Made by a program: the position numbers and the translations under genes | The notes under the pieces: model-generated | Told to the model about the DNA's origin: nothing | Database searches by the model: none | Seen by the model: only the letters and a program-made list of their open reading frames with translations | Part shown: positions 16,436-25,040 of the stretch, piece by piece | How positions within the stretch are numbered: position 1 is the first letter of the stretch | Layout: every line of letters starts with the position of its first letter | Assembly (NCBI GenBank): GCA_031550725.1 | Contig: JAVBOH010000007.1 | Coordinates: 75,619-139,618 of the forward strand | Direction of reading: 5' to 3' | Origin: UBA946 sp031550725 | GTDB taxonomy: Bacteria; Bacillota; Clostridia; Oscillospirales; Ruminococcaceae | Length of the DNA stretch: 64,000 nt

Positions 16436-17056
16436 TTACCTGTGGAAATGCCCCGGGCTTAATAATGTCTTAAGCTTTCTGCGAACCCTGAAAACAGCAT
16501 TATCCACCGCTTTTTCGGTTATACTAAGCCTGCCTGCAATTTCGCTATATGACAGATTTTCTAGGTATAATCTAAAAATACTCCATTCCTTCTCCGACAA
16601 AAGAGAGGAAATTTCACGGTAAAGATTTTCAGTAAACTCCTTTTCAACAAAGATATTTTCAGGTGACGCATCATCCAAAACATTATTATCCTCATCGAGA
16701 AGTGGTGCAAAAGGGGTTAAACTTTGCTTTGACACAGCGGATTTCAAACGATTGCCAATACAAACATCGGCATAAGAAGAAAACTTCGCACCGTTTCCTA
16801 CATCAAAAGAACTGACAGCCTTTAGCAGAGCCATCAAACCCTCCTGAGATAAATCCTCAGTATCAGCATAGTTACCGGAAAATGAGTGAGCCTTTTTCCA
16901 AACCAAACTGAGATAACGTGAAATAATAACAGTAACAGCATCTCTGCTTTCTTTGCTAATGCCATCAGCATGAACAATACTTATTAATTCGTTATCCGAT
17001 AAAGAGTTAAGATTAAAGTCATCGGAGTTATTATTAATTGACTCCCCCCGACACAT
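16436..17056 (-). CDS. sigma-70 family RNA polymerase sigma factor, SigH-like
   Basis: 206 residues. Region 2 reads VTVIISRYLSLVWKKAH, then DTEDLSQEGLMALLKAVSSFDVGNGAKFSSYADVCIGNRL; region 4 reads LSEKEWSIFRLYLENLSYSEIAGRLSITEKAVDNAVFRVRRKLK. Length and the DLSQEG..ALL.A...FD motif resemble the stationary-phase/sporulation factor SigH rather than ECF factors. Whether this organism sporulates cannot be told from the window. The first 20 residues are Asn/Ser-rich. It has its own consensus promoter and no adjacent anti-sigma gene. Confidence 0.82.
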   Translation of the reverse strand: MCRGESINNNSDDFNLNSLSDNELISIVHADGISKESRDAVTVIISRYLSLVWKKAHSFSGNYADTEDLSQEGLMALLKAVSSFDVGNGAKFSSYADVCIGNRLKSAVSKQSLTPFAPLLDEDNNVLDDASPENIFVEKEFTENLYREISSLLSEKEWSIFRLYLENLSYSEIAGRLSITEKAVDNAVFRVRRKLKTLLSPGHFHR

Positions 17057-17095
17057 AGACTTCCCACCAATCCAAATAGGTATGCTATATATACT

Positions 17096-17124
17096 ATTGT
17101 ATACGCAAATTCTCTTTTTGTCAA
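17096..17124 (-). promoter_or_regulatory. promoter of the sigma factor gene
   Basis: Reverse strand TTGACA (17119-17124), a 17-bp spacer and TACAAT (17096-17101), about 40 bp before the start codon. Confidence 0.65.
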
Positions 17125-17256
17125 GGCATTATAAAATATTTGTGACTTATTCTAATATTTTCTTTTAGTAGTGCCTTGACAAAACATATTTTTTAGGCAT
17201 TTTGCCATAGATTACCTATATTGTTTGTTCAAAATCAGTTTTCAAGTTATATATAT

Positions 17257-18660
17257 TTACTCAATTGTCACACCGCTCCCTGTCGCAACCTCTGTTTTCG
17301 TAACATCTTTATACGTACTGTCAAAAGTCGTGCGTATAAAGGCAATTACAGCCTTAATAGGCTCATCGATTTTAAGACATATGCATACAAGAATAATCGG
17401 TGCTTTCAGAACAAATCCCATGACAGCTCCAAGCGGAACAGCAATGAACCAAAGCGCAACCATCTCGAGTTTCAATGTAAAATTGGTATCTCCTGCGCCT
17501 CTTAGTATACCAACAATTGATATCGCCGACACTGAGATAAACATAACCTGAACAGCAACAATCAATAGCAGTTGCTTAGCAAGTACACGAACTTCATCAC
17601 TTACATTATAAATCATGACAAACGGATTTCTTAAAATAGTAATCAAAATAGCACTCAACACACCTAATATAACAGACCATACCATGATAGTGAAACCATA
17701 ATTTTTCGCACCTGCTTTATCTCCGCTGCCAATTTGCTTGCCGATGATAACAGCGGATGCATTAGCGATACCGAAAATTACAATGGTTGAAAGCTGCTGC
17801 AAAACGTTAGCAATGGAGTATCCTGCGATAACATCAGGGTCAAGCTTTCCAAGCATAGCAGCCTGAACGGAAATACCGACACTCCACATAACCTCATTGC
17901 ATACAACAGGAACGGCAAATTTCATGAAGTCCTTGAAAAGCTGTTTATTTTTAATAAAGACATATTTCAGCTTGAATTTAAGACGTTTGTCGAAAGCAAA
18001 AACATAAATAACAGTTATCAAGAAGCTCACAACACGTGCAATCATCGTGCCGATAGCAGCACCTCTGATACCGAGTGCAGGTGCACCTAAGTTACCAAAA
18101 ATGAATACCCAGTTAAAGAAAATATTCACAAAGAAAGCAGTGAGGTCTGATATAACAGAAATTTTCACAACCTCCACACTTCTAAGCATAATCTGCAAGG
18201 ACATTGAAACGCCTGAAATAACATATCCCCAGCAGCAAATATTGATATAATCAACAGCCTCAGAAATAATTAAAGCATCCTTAGCAGTTTCATTTTTAAG
18301 ATATAATTCAATAATCTGTTGCGGAAAAGCCCTTACAACAACAGTAAGGATGGCCGAGCAAATTAAGGCAACCCTGACAACCATACCAGTTACCTGACGA
18401 ATAGTTTCCATATCCTTTTTACCCCAGTATTGAGCCGCTAAAACCGAGCCACCACCACCCAAGCCAAAAATAAAAAGCGAGAAAATAAATTGAGGCTGAT
18501 TAGCCTGCGACGAAGCTGAAAGCTGTATTTCACCAAGTCTTCCAAGCATAACGGTATCCATCATAGAGATACCGAATTGTATCAATTGCTGTAAAGCAAT
18601 TGGCAAAGTAATTGAGATAAGCAGTTTATAAAAGCTCTTATCTGTGATAAATTTTTTCAT
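17257..18660 (-). CDS. MATE family multidrug efflux transporter
   Basis: 467 residues, about twelve hydrophobic helices in two halves. Typical MATE landmarks are PIALQQLIQFGISMMDTVMLGRLGE at the first helix, QFIFSLFIFGLGGGGSVLAAQYWG at the second, and the equivalent QLSTIVIFGIANASAVIIGKQIG in the second half. Members export cationic drugs or metabolites with Na+ or H+ antiport. The substrate cannot be predicted. The gene is monocistronic with a long structured leader. Confidence 0.92.
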   Translation of the reverse strand: MKKFITDKSFYKLLISITLPIALQQLIQFGISMMDTVMLGRLGEIQLSASSQANQPQFIFSLFIFGLGGGGSVLAAQYWGKKDMETIRQVTGMVVRVALICSAILTVVVRAFPQQIIELYLKNETAKDALIISEAVDYINICCWGYVISGVSMSLQIMLRSVEVVKISVISDLTAFFVNIFFNWVFIFGNLGAPALGIRGAAIGTMIARVVSFLITVIYVFAFDKRLKFKLKYVFIKNKQLFKDFMKFAVPVVCNEVMWSVGISVQAAMLGKLDPDVIAGYSIANVLQQLSTIVIFGIANASAVIIGKQIGSGDKAGAKNYGFTIMVWSVILGVLSAILITILRNPFVMIYNVSDEVRVLAKQLLLIVAVQVMFISVSAISIVGILRGAGDTNFTLKLEMVALWFIAVPLGAVMGFVLKAPIILVCICLKIDEPIKAVIAFIRTTFDSTYKDVTKTEVATGSGVTIE

Positions 18661-18679
18661 TAATCTCCCATCCTTAGAG

Positions 18680-18767
18680 GGAATTGTGCTGGTTTCGACG
18701 ATAAACGAAATTCAGTTCGACAGAACTGAAAGGCACAAAACCTATGTGAAAAATAAATTTTTCACAT
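18680..18767 (-). promoter_or_regulatory. variant tandem-hairpin leader, copy 4 (MATE gene)
   Basis: In transcript order, an AT hairpin with arms ATGTGAAAAA/TTTTTCACAT (18744-18767) is followed by a stem GGTTTTGTGC/GCACAATTCC (18733-18742 with 18680-18689) that encloses CAGTTC/GAACTG and a TTTCG/CGAAA pair. The order and the TTTTGTGC arm match the other leaders, but the second stem is enlarged into a branched structure. Confidence 0.45.
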
Positions 18768-18802
18768 TAATAACTCCAAATTTCTAGTAAAGATAAAGAC
18801 AA

Positions 18803-18834
18803 AAAGGAACTGTCTTAACAAAGACAGTTCCTTT
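18803..18834 (-). terminator. terminator of the divIVA-fumarase operon
   Basis: Perfect stem AAAGGAACTGTCTT/AAGACAGTTCCTTT with an AACA loop, followed on the reverse strand by TTTTTGTCTTT. Confidence 0.8.
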
Positions 18835-18841
18835 GCAATTT

Positions 18842-19399
18842 TTAAATAGTGCAAAACGTTTTTCTGCCGTAAGTAAAGATATCGCCGCCATGGGAGTCAC
18901 CTGCAACAGTAAGCGGAAAGTCCTCAATATAGAGTTTTTTAACCGACTCACAACCCAAGTCCTCAAAAGCAACAACATCACAGCTCTTTATACAGCTAGC
19001 AGCGAGTGCACCAGCACCTCCAATAGCGCATAAATATACCGCATTGTTTCTTACAACAGCATCATTAACATTTTTGTTTCTTTCACCCTTGCCAATCATT
19101 GCACAAAGACCTAAATCAAGCAGCCTTGGTGCAAATTTATCCATACGTCCCGAAGTAGTCGGACCACATGAGCCAATAGCTTTACCCACAGGTGCAGGAG
19201 TTGGACCAGCGTAATAAATGACAGCATCTCTTAATTCAACAGGCAAATCCTCGCCCTCGTCAAGAAGTGCCATAAATCTTTTGTGGGCAGCATCACGGGC
19301 AGTAAAAATGTATCCAGTAAGGAATACCTTATCACCCATGCGCAGCTTATCACAATAAGAACGCAGTTCAGAAACATTTACATTATAAGTCGCAGACAT
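18842..19399 (-). CDS. class I fumarate hydratase beta subunit-like hydro-lyase
   Basis: 185 residues, matching the C-terminal (beta) half of iron-sulfur class I fumarases and L-tartrate dehydratases: GDKVFLTGYIFTARDAAHKR near the N-terminus, YYAGPTPAPVGKAIGSCGPTTSGRMD in the middle, and FEDLGCESVKKLYIEDFPLTV near the end. In two-subunit enzymes the alpha subunit binds the [4Fe-4S] cluster and is normally encoded next door. Here the upstream co-directional gene is divIVA, 6 bp away, and no alpha gene is in the window. It may pair with an alpha subunit encoded elsewhere. Fumarase is more likely than tartrate dehydratase, but this is unproven. Confidence 0.85.
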   Translation of the reverse strand: MSATYNVNVSELRSYCDKLRMGDKVFLTGYIFTARDAAHKRFMALLDEGEDLPVELRDAVIYYAGPTPAPVGKAIGSCGPTTSGRMDKFAPRLLDLGLCAMIGKGERNKNVNDAVVRNNAVYLCAIGGAGALAASCIKSCDVVAFEDLGCESVKKLYIEDFPLTVAGDSHGGDIFTYGRKTFCTI

Positions 19400-19405
19400 G
19401 ACAGA

Positions 19406-20482
19406 TTACATATCGGAAAGCTTGATATTTCCAGCGTTTATATTACCGCTGTATTCATCAGTTCCAGAGTTAACAGCAGCTTCAGCAGCCTTTGTCAAGC
19501 TCTCAAGTTCACTCATGTCAAAGCCGAATTTGTTTGTATTAGCAGGCTGCTTTGGAGCCTCTGGCTGTTTTGGTGGTTCAGGCTGCTTTGGTGCTGGCTG
19601 AGCAGGAGCAGCTTGCTGAACAGGTGCTGTTGCCGCCTGAACCGGCTTTGGTGCAGGAGCTGGAGCCGGAGCAGGCTTGTTAAAAGCCTTTTTTTCACCA
19701 GATGGTATTGAACCCTTGTTAATGGATTCCTGTGCTCTGTCGATAACAGATTTAGCCTCAGAAAGCTTGGACAAGCTCTCGTTGGAGAACAACTGAAGAA
19801 CTTCAGTAAGCTTATGTACATTAGTTTCGATATCGGAAATTTCTGCGCCAATAACACTCTTGATGTTTGCAGCAGCTGCACGCATCTCAGCAGACTTATC
19901 TTCAGCCTCAGACATAATTCTCGTTGCTCTGTCATCAGCAGACTTAATGATAGTAGATGCCTTGCCGTTAGCGTCATCAACAACCTGATTAGCAAGCTTC
20001 TTAGCATCCTCATCCATTTTTCTAGCGTTATCCTTAGCCTGAGTAACGATTGAGTTAGCAGTTTTCTGAGCTTCGATAAATACATTGCTCAAGTCCATAG
20101 CACTGCTGTCAGCAGGACCAGAAGATGCAACCTTATTCTTAGCTTCCTGAAGCTGTTCCTCCAAAGCAGCATTCTGCTTTTTAAGTTCTTCAAGCTCTCT
20201 AACCTTTTCAGCCATCTCATCTTCAGCACTCTTGAGCTGAATTTTAAGAGAATCGTTGTTTGTCATTAATTCAGAAATCTTAGCCTTATCAGCAGCGAGC
20301 AAATCATCATACTTACTAGTATCAACAGTACCGCCGCCTGCGCTCTCAAGCAAAGTCTTCTTTTCTTCAAGCTCTGCTTCAAGCGTATAAATCTTAGTAT
20401 TTAAGTCATCAACATAAGCGAGAACGTCTTTCTTATCAAATCCGCCCACTCTTACCGTTTTTAAGAAACCAGTTCCTTCCAT
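19406..20482 (-). CDS. DivIVA domain protein with proline/alanine-rich tail
   Basis: 358 residues. The N-terminus (FLKTVRVGGFDKKDVLAYVDDLN) is the DivIVA membrane-curvature-sensing module. It is followed by long heptad-repeat coiled coil to about residue 245. A Pro/Ala/Gln linker of about 55 residues (APAPAPAPKP, PEPPKQPEAPKQP) and a C-terminal tail (NKFGFDMSELESLTKAAEAAV) close it. DivIVA proteins recruit division, polar growth or chromosome-anchoring factors at septa and poles. Translation of the fumarase gene starts 6 bp after this stop, so the two are one operon. Confidence 0.85.
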   Translation of the reverse strand: MEGTGFLKTVRVGGFDKKDVLAYVDDLNTKIYTLEAELEEKKTLLESAGGGTVDTSKYDDLLAADKAKISELMTNNDSLKIQLKSAEDEMAEKVRELEELKKQNAALEEQLQEAKNKVASSGPADSSAMDLSNVFIEAQKTANSIVTQAKDNARKMDEDAKKLANQVVDDANGKASTIIKSADDRATRIMSEAEDKSAEMRAAAANIKSVIGAEISDIETNVHKLTEVLQLFSNESLSKLSEAKSVIDRAQESINKGSIPSGEKKAFNKPAPAPAPAPKPVQAATAPVQQAAPAQPAPKQPEPPKQPEAPKQPANTNKFGFDMSELESLTKAAEAAVNSGTDEYSGNINAGNIKLSDM

Positions 20483-20524
20483 AGTAGGACACCTCCGTAA
20501 ATTCAGATATTAGAATACAAGTAA

Positions 20525-20553
20525 ATTATATCACACATTAGTCATTTTCACAA
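20525..20553 (-). promoter_or_regulatory. promoter of the divIVA operon
   Basis: Reverse strand TTGTGA (20548-20553), a 17-bp spacer and TATAAT (20525-20530), about 45 bp before the start codon; the mRNA has an AGGTGTCC ribosome binding region. Confidence 0.6.
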
Positions 20554-20751
20554 GGGCATTTTGAATAAATTACTTCACAAAAAATCGCACCTTTTTTTAG
20601 TTAATTATAATAATTTTATTGCTAAGAAATTATGCTTTGATGTATACTAATACAAGCTTTGAGCAAATAAAAGCTTAATTGCATTGCAAATACAGCTAAT
20701 ATATGTTATTATTAATCTATAAATAAATTAAGTAAAAGGAAACAAGAAAAT

Positions 20752-22374
20752 ATGTATATATTTCTAGGAATCATTATCACAATAATAATCACACTAGCAA
20801 TATCGTCCATGATTTTTGATAAAAAGCTAAAAGATACACTGGAATATGAATTTGGTAAGCCACCATCCGATATAAATTATTATACCGATAGTATAGATGG
20901 ATATTATATATACAATTCAGAGGTTACTCCTGACGAAAATCAAATTGATGATATTACATGGAACGACCTTGATATGAACCTTGTATACAAGCAGATAAAC
21001 GTCTGTAATACGTCAGTTGGTGAGGAATATTTATATGACTGTCTGCACAACATCTCATTTGACACAGAAAAACTTGATAAACGTGAAGAATTTATATCAT
21101 TTTTAAATAATAATCCTGAAAAACGTTTGCAAATACAATTTTATTTAGCAAAAACAGGAGTTATGAGATACAATGGACTTTCGGGATTTATTTTTGATAC
21201 CGATAAAAAATCCTTACCGCACCCTATTTTATACAGAATATTTGCTCTAATTCCACTTCTTTGTGCAGGCTTGATGTTTTTAAGCACAGCGCTTGGCGGC
21301 GGCTTGTTATTTTTATCATTTGTCATAAATCTTGTGATATATTACAAAGCCAAGCGAAAAATTGAATCAGAACTGTCCTCAATAAAATATTTTCTGCTAA
21401 TGCTTATAAACTGTAAAAAGCTATGCAAAATTAAGGATATTGCTGATGAACCTGTCATAAAAGAATTAAAGAAGTATCACGATAAATTTTCATCGCTGGC
21501 AACTGCCGCATCGGCATTAGTTACAAAGGATAATAACAACATGGATTTTATAACAGAGTATATAAAAATCCTATTTTTATATGACATCCGAAACTACACA
21601 CGCATTACCCAAAAGGTGAAAAAGAATAGCGAAGATTTCCATATGCTTTATAGAACTGTTGGTGAGATTGATATGTCTATATGCATTTTATCATATAGAA
21701 AAAGTCTTTCATATTTCACACAGCCTGTATTTAACAATGATAATAGTATACTGTTCACAGAAATATATCATCCGCTTGTTAAAAATCCAGTGTCAAACAG
21801 TGGTGGTATCGACAAAAACAGCATAATAACCGGCTCAAACGCCAGCGGTAAATCAACGTTCATAAAATCACTTGCGATAAACTGTATTCTTGCGCAAACA
21901 ATTAATACCTGCACAGCAAAGTCGTTTATAATACGCAATTCGCTTATTATGACATCAATGGCAGTGCGTGACAGCATTATTGACGGCGAGAGTTATTTTA
22001 TCAGAGAAATAAAATCGTTAAAACGCATACTTGATATGATAGAAAAAGTACCATGTACTTGCTTTATAGACGAGATTTTAAGAGGTACAAACACAATTGA
22101 GCGTATAGCGGCATCTGCATCAGTAATGGAATATCTGATTGATAAGGACTGTCTTTGCATTGTAGCATCGCATGATATAGAGCTTACTTCAATGCTTGAG
22201 AGCAAGTACGATAACCTGCATTTCTGTGAAACAGTTACGGATGACGGCTTATTCTTTGATTATAAGCTAAAGAATGGCGTTTCAAACACAAGAAATGCCA
22301 TAAAGCTGCTTAAACACTTAAGCTTTGACAGTGATATAGTTAAAAAAGCAGAAAGTTATGCTAAAACTGAATAA
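20752..22374 (+). CDS. membrane-anchored MutS-like ATPase
   Basis: 540 residues. A hydrophobic N-terminus (YIFLGIIITIIITLAISSMIF) and a second hydrophobic pair near residues 155-200 precede a MutS core and ATPase. Walker A is TGSNASGKST (about 360-369), and the MutS-type Walker B is CFIDEILRGTNTIER (about 437-450), followed by SHDIELT. The mismatch-recognition and connector domains of MutS are missing, so mismatch repair is not expected. Such MutS-related membrane proteins are widespread in Firmicutes and of unknown function. Monocistronic, AGTAAAAGGAAACAAGAAAAT before the start. Confidence 0.83.
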   Translation: MYIFLGIIITIIITLAISSMIFDKKLKDTLEYEFGKPPSDINYYTDSIDGYYIYNSEVTPDENQIDDITWNDLDMNLVYKQINVCNTSVGEEYLYDCLHNISFDTEKLDKREEFISFLNNNPEKRLQIQFYLAKTGVMRYNGLSGFIFDTDKKSLPHPILYRIFALIPLLCAGLMFLSTALGGGLLFLSFVINLVIYYKAKRKIESELSSIKYFLLMLINCKKLCKIKDIADEPVIKELKKYHDKFSSLATAASALVTKDNNNMDFITEYIKILFLYDIRNYTRITQKVKKNSEDFHMLYRTVGEIDMSICILSYRKSLSYFTQPVFNNDNSILFTEIYHPLVKNPVSNSGGIDKNSIITGSNASGKSTFIKSLAINCILAQTINTCTAKSFIIRNSLIMTSMAVRDSIIDGESYFIREIKSLKRILDMIEKVPCTCFIDEILRGTNTIERIAASASVMEYLIDKDCLCIVASHDIELTSMLESKYDNLHFCETVTDDGLFFDYKLKNGVSNTRNAIKLLKHLSFDSDIVKKAESYAKTE

Positions 22375-22380
22375 ACACAA

Positions 22381-22418
22381 AAAACTGCCGGATGATTCTA
22401 TCAAACGGCAGTTTTTTT
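22381..22418 (+). terminator. terminator of the MutS-like gene
   Basis: AAAACTGCCG/CGGCAGTTTT with a 15-nt loop and a T7 run, just past the stop codon. Confidence 0.75.
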
Positions 22419-22430
22419 GTATGTAAGTAA

Positions 22431-23957
22431 TTATTTAATTCTATTAACCTCGTCAAGCAAATTCTTCTTTGCCTCAAGTGAAGTCATACCCTTAGCAAAA
22501 ATGCACTCCATTCTGTAACGGATATAGTCCTCATAAAGCTTTGTACCAAATACATTTTCCTTCAAAAGCTTATCATAGGAAACAGCATCCATGTTGCCTG
22601 AAATAACATACAGCAGCTTTTCAAGTGCCATCATCTTCTTGTCATCATCGGACAAGTTTTTCGACTGCGGCAAAGCATTAATTTCAACAAGAGTTGACCT
22701 CTTGTCTGTGCGGATTGAATATGTTTCTGACTCAAGACCACCCAAAATTTTGATAATGTTTGTCTTAAGTGCAGGTCCTGCAAATGGGAACATCTTGATT
22801 GGCAGGTCATCAGCCTCACAAGGAATATAAATGCTCTTGTCGCAAGCCGGGAACATCATCAGCTTAAACATATCAATAAACCAGTATACAGTGCCATCAA
22901 GGTATGTAAGCGGATATTTGTAGCCAACATTATCAGCACCAATACCAACTTCAATGATAGCATCCCTGTTTTTAAAGTAGCTGTTGAAATTTGTAGTACA
23001 CTTTTCAGCAACAGTCTTTTTAACCTTATCAACAGTATAATCACCCATGTCGTTTGCATCTTTATCAAGGAAAACACGGTCACCGTCAAATGTATTCTTA
23101 TGCATATCCTCTGCAAAAATATCTGCATTAATATATTCAGATGCAAGCTTTGTCATGATATCAGCGGAAACATTATCAATAACAAGTCCGTCTGACTCAT
23201 GGAACTGATAATTCTTAGTGATATAATCCTTCAAAGCGAATGAAAACAATGCAGTTTCATCATCTGTCAGATTAGCCTTGTCAAAACGGCTGTTTACAAT
23301 ATTAAGTATAACATCAAGCGGAACTTCACCGCTGATATACTTGAAACGGTCGTTATTAAGAAGCATTGCCATCTTAGGAAGAATTTTCATCTTAGCTGTT
23401 TCGGTAATACTAACCTTACCTGACATAATTCCAAGACAAACCAAAAATTCAGCATAGTCACGCATAACAGTCTGCTCATTCAAATAGTTGAAGAAGTAAC
23501 CATATACATAGCCTGCAAAGAATTCCTTAAGGCTGTTAAACAAATCAGGGTCTGTTCCAACAGCAGCAATATACTTATCCTTAAGCTCTGCAACCTTATT
23601 AGCATCAATAGACTTTTTACCGCCGTTTAATGCCTCAAGCTTAGTCTGCTGACCCTTGAAAAACAGCTTTAAGAATGTGTAATACTGAGAATTTTTAATA
23701 TCCTTGATGTTCTTTTCCTCATCAAAAGTCCATACTAAAAAAGAGCGATGCATATTTTTTACTGCATCAGCCGAATTATCAACAAGTGCCTTAACATCAA
23801 TTTCAGTTGTATCACCGAAACGCCCTGTTTTGTTGAAATCAGAAAGAATTTTTTCAATTTCCTCCTTGAATGCAGCAAATGCAGGAGATTTGTCCATAAA
23901 AATGACAGCATCCAGTATTTCTGCTCCTGCCACTGTCAAATCCAATAATACGCTCAT
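22431..23957 (-). CDS. uncharacterised 508-residue protein
   Basis: I do not recognise a family. The chosen start (MSVLLDLTVAGAEILDAVIF) follows AAATGGAGTCGATA. The protein looks soluble and mainly helical, rich in Lys/Asp/Glu. It has a central segment HTFDGDRVFLDKDANDMGDY-like acidic loop and a C-terminal Leu/Lys helix. There is no signal peptide and there are no obvious catalytic motifs. It is monocistronic, between the MutS-like gene (converging) and pyrE. It is about the same style as the 325-aa unknown at 8968, but no clear homology between them is visible by eye. Confidence 0.8.
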   Translation of the reverse strand: MSVLLDLTVAGAEILDAVIFMDKSPAFAAFKEEIEKILSDFNKTGRFGDTTEIDVKALVDNSADAVKNMHRSFLVWTFDEEKNIKDIKNSQYYTFLKLFFKGQQTKLEALNGGKKSIDANKVAELKDKYIAAVGTDPDLFNSLKEFFAGYVYGYFFNYLNEQTVMRDYAEFLVCLGIMSGKVSITETAKMKILPKMAMLLNNDRFKYISGEVPLDVILNIVNSRFDKANLTDDETALFSFALKDYITKNYQFHESDGLVIDNVSADIMTKLASEYINADIFAEDMHKNTFDGDRVFLDKDANDMGDYTVDKVKKTVAEKCTTNFNSYFKNRDAIIEVGIGADNVGYKYPLTYLDGTVYWFIDMFKLMMFPACDKSIYIPCEADDLPIKMFPFAGPALKTNIIKILGGLESETYSIRTDKRSTLVEINALPQSKNLSDDDKKMMALEKLLYVISGNMDAVSYDKLLKENVFGTKLYEDYIRYRMECIFAKGMTSLEAKKNLLDEVNRIK

Positions 23958-24137
23958 TATCGACTCCATTTCTCAGCGGTTAAAATTAATAAATTTAGCT
24001 TTATGTTATATCATGCAGTTCCGCTGGTGCATGATATTGTTATACGAAATGTATATTTTATTATTTATATAACCAAAGTGCGTTTTTGTTATCCATACGT
24101 GAAGTATATATATTTGTTGACTATACAATATGTTTAC

Positions 24138-24788
24138 TTATACTCCGTAAACATTACGGTATTCAATCATCTTGTCAAGATATTCAGCACCCTCAACCTC
24201 GCCGTTTTTGATAGCCTCGATGATATCCTCAACAGTAACGATTGGATAAACCTTAATTCCGAATTCCTCGTTAACTTCCTGAACAGCAGAAAGCTCGCCC
24301 TTTCCCTTTTCCATTCTGTCAACAGAAATAACCATGCCCGTGATGTTAACATCAGCAGCAGCCTTTAGTACAGGCAAAACCTCACGAATAGCAGTTCCAG
24401 CAGTGATAACATCCTCAATGATTACAACCTTTTCGCCGTCAGTAAGCTTTTTGCCGACAATAACTCCACCCTCGCCATGATCCTTAGCTTCCTTACGGTC
24501 AAAGCAATAGTTAACTTCAGTATCATACTTGTTATACAATGCGCAGGCACATCCGCAGGCAAGCGGAATACCTTTATATGCAGGACCAAAAAGCGTTTCA
24601 ACTTCAATGCCACTTTCTTTTATACACTGAGCATAAAACTCACCAAGCTTAGCAAGCTGTGCGCCAGTCTTATAATTTCCTGTATTGACAAAGTATGGCG
24701 CTTTACGTCCGCTTTTTAAAGTAAAATCTCCGAATGTTAAAACTCCGCTGTCCACCATAAATTTAATAAATTCACTTTTGTATCCCAT
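24138..24788 (-). CDS. pyrE: orotate phosphoribosyltransferase
   Basis: 216 residues from the ATG behind TTAAGGAGTTTGAA. It transfers phosphoribose from PRPP to orotate, giving OMP in pyrimidine synthesis. The PRPP-binding loop VVIIEDVITAGTAIRE (about residues 119-134) and LKSGRKAPYFVNTG near the N-terminus, AYKGIPLACGCACAL and DRKEAKDHGEGGVIVG are all typical of PyrE. Other pyr genes are not adjacent. An AT hairpin (TTTACATTAGCAATGTTAAA) lies in the leader, but no PyrR-type attenuator is recognised. Confidence 0.93.
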   Translation of the reverse strand: MGYKSEFIKFMVDSGVLTFGDFTLKSGRKAPYFVNTGNYKTGAQLAKLGEFYAQCIKESGIEVETLFGPAYKGIPLACGCACALYNKYDTEVNYCFDRKEAKDHGEGGVIVGKKLTDGEKVVIIEDVITAGTAIREVLPVLKAAADVNITGMVISVDRMEKGKGELSAVQEVNEEFGIKVYPIVTVEDIIEAIKNGEVEGAEYLDKMIEYRNVYGV

Positions 24789-24949
24789 TTCAAACTCCTT
24801 AAAATTAACATTTAACATTGCTAATGTAAAATATGCACTAAAATATATGCAAAAATCAGTCATTAACACAATATTAATAGATATATTCAAATTATATCAC
24901 ATTTGTTTGCCAAAATCAACAGTAATTTCAAATTTATATGTAAAAAAAA

Positions 24950-24978
24950 TTGCATTTTTTTTTGATATATGGTACAAT
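24950..24978 (+). promoter_or_regulatory. promoter of the DUF5104 lipoprotein gene
   Basis: TTGCAT (24950-24955), a 17-bp T-rich spacer and TACAAT (24973-24978). The spacer ends GATATATGG, much like that of the DUF1294 promoter at 15600. Confidence 0.6.
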
Positions 24979-25040
24979 ACTAATAATAATTTAGTATAGC
25001 GGTTGGATAATGTGACATATAAATATAATGGGGTATTAAT

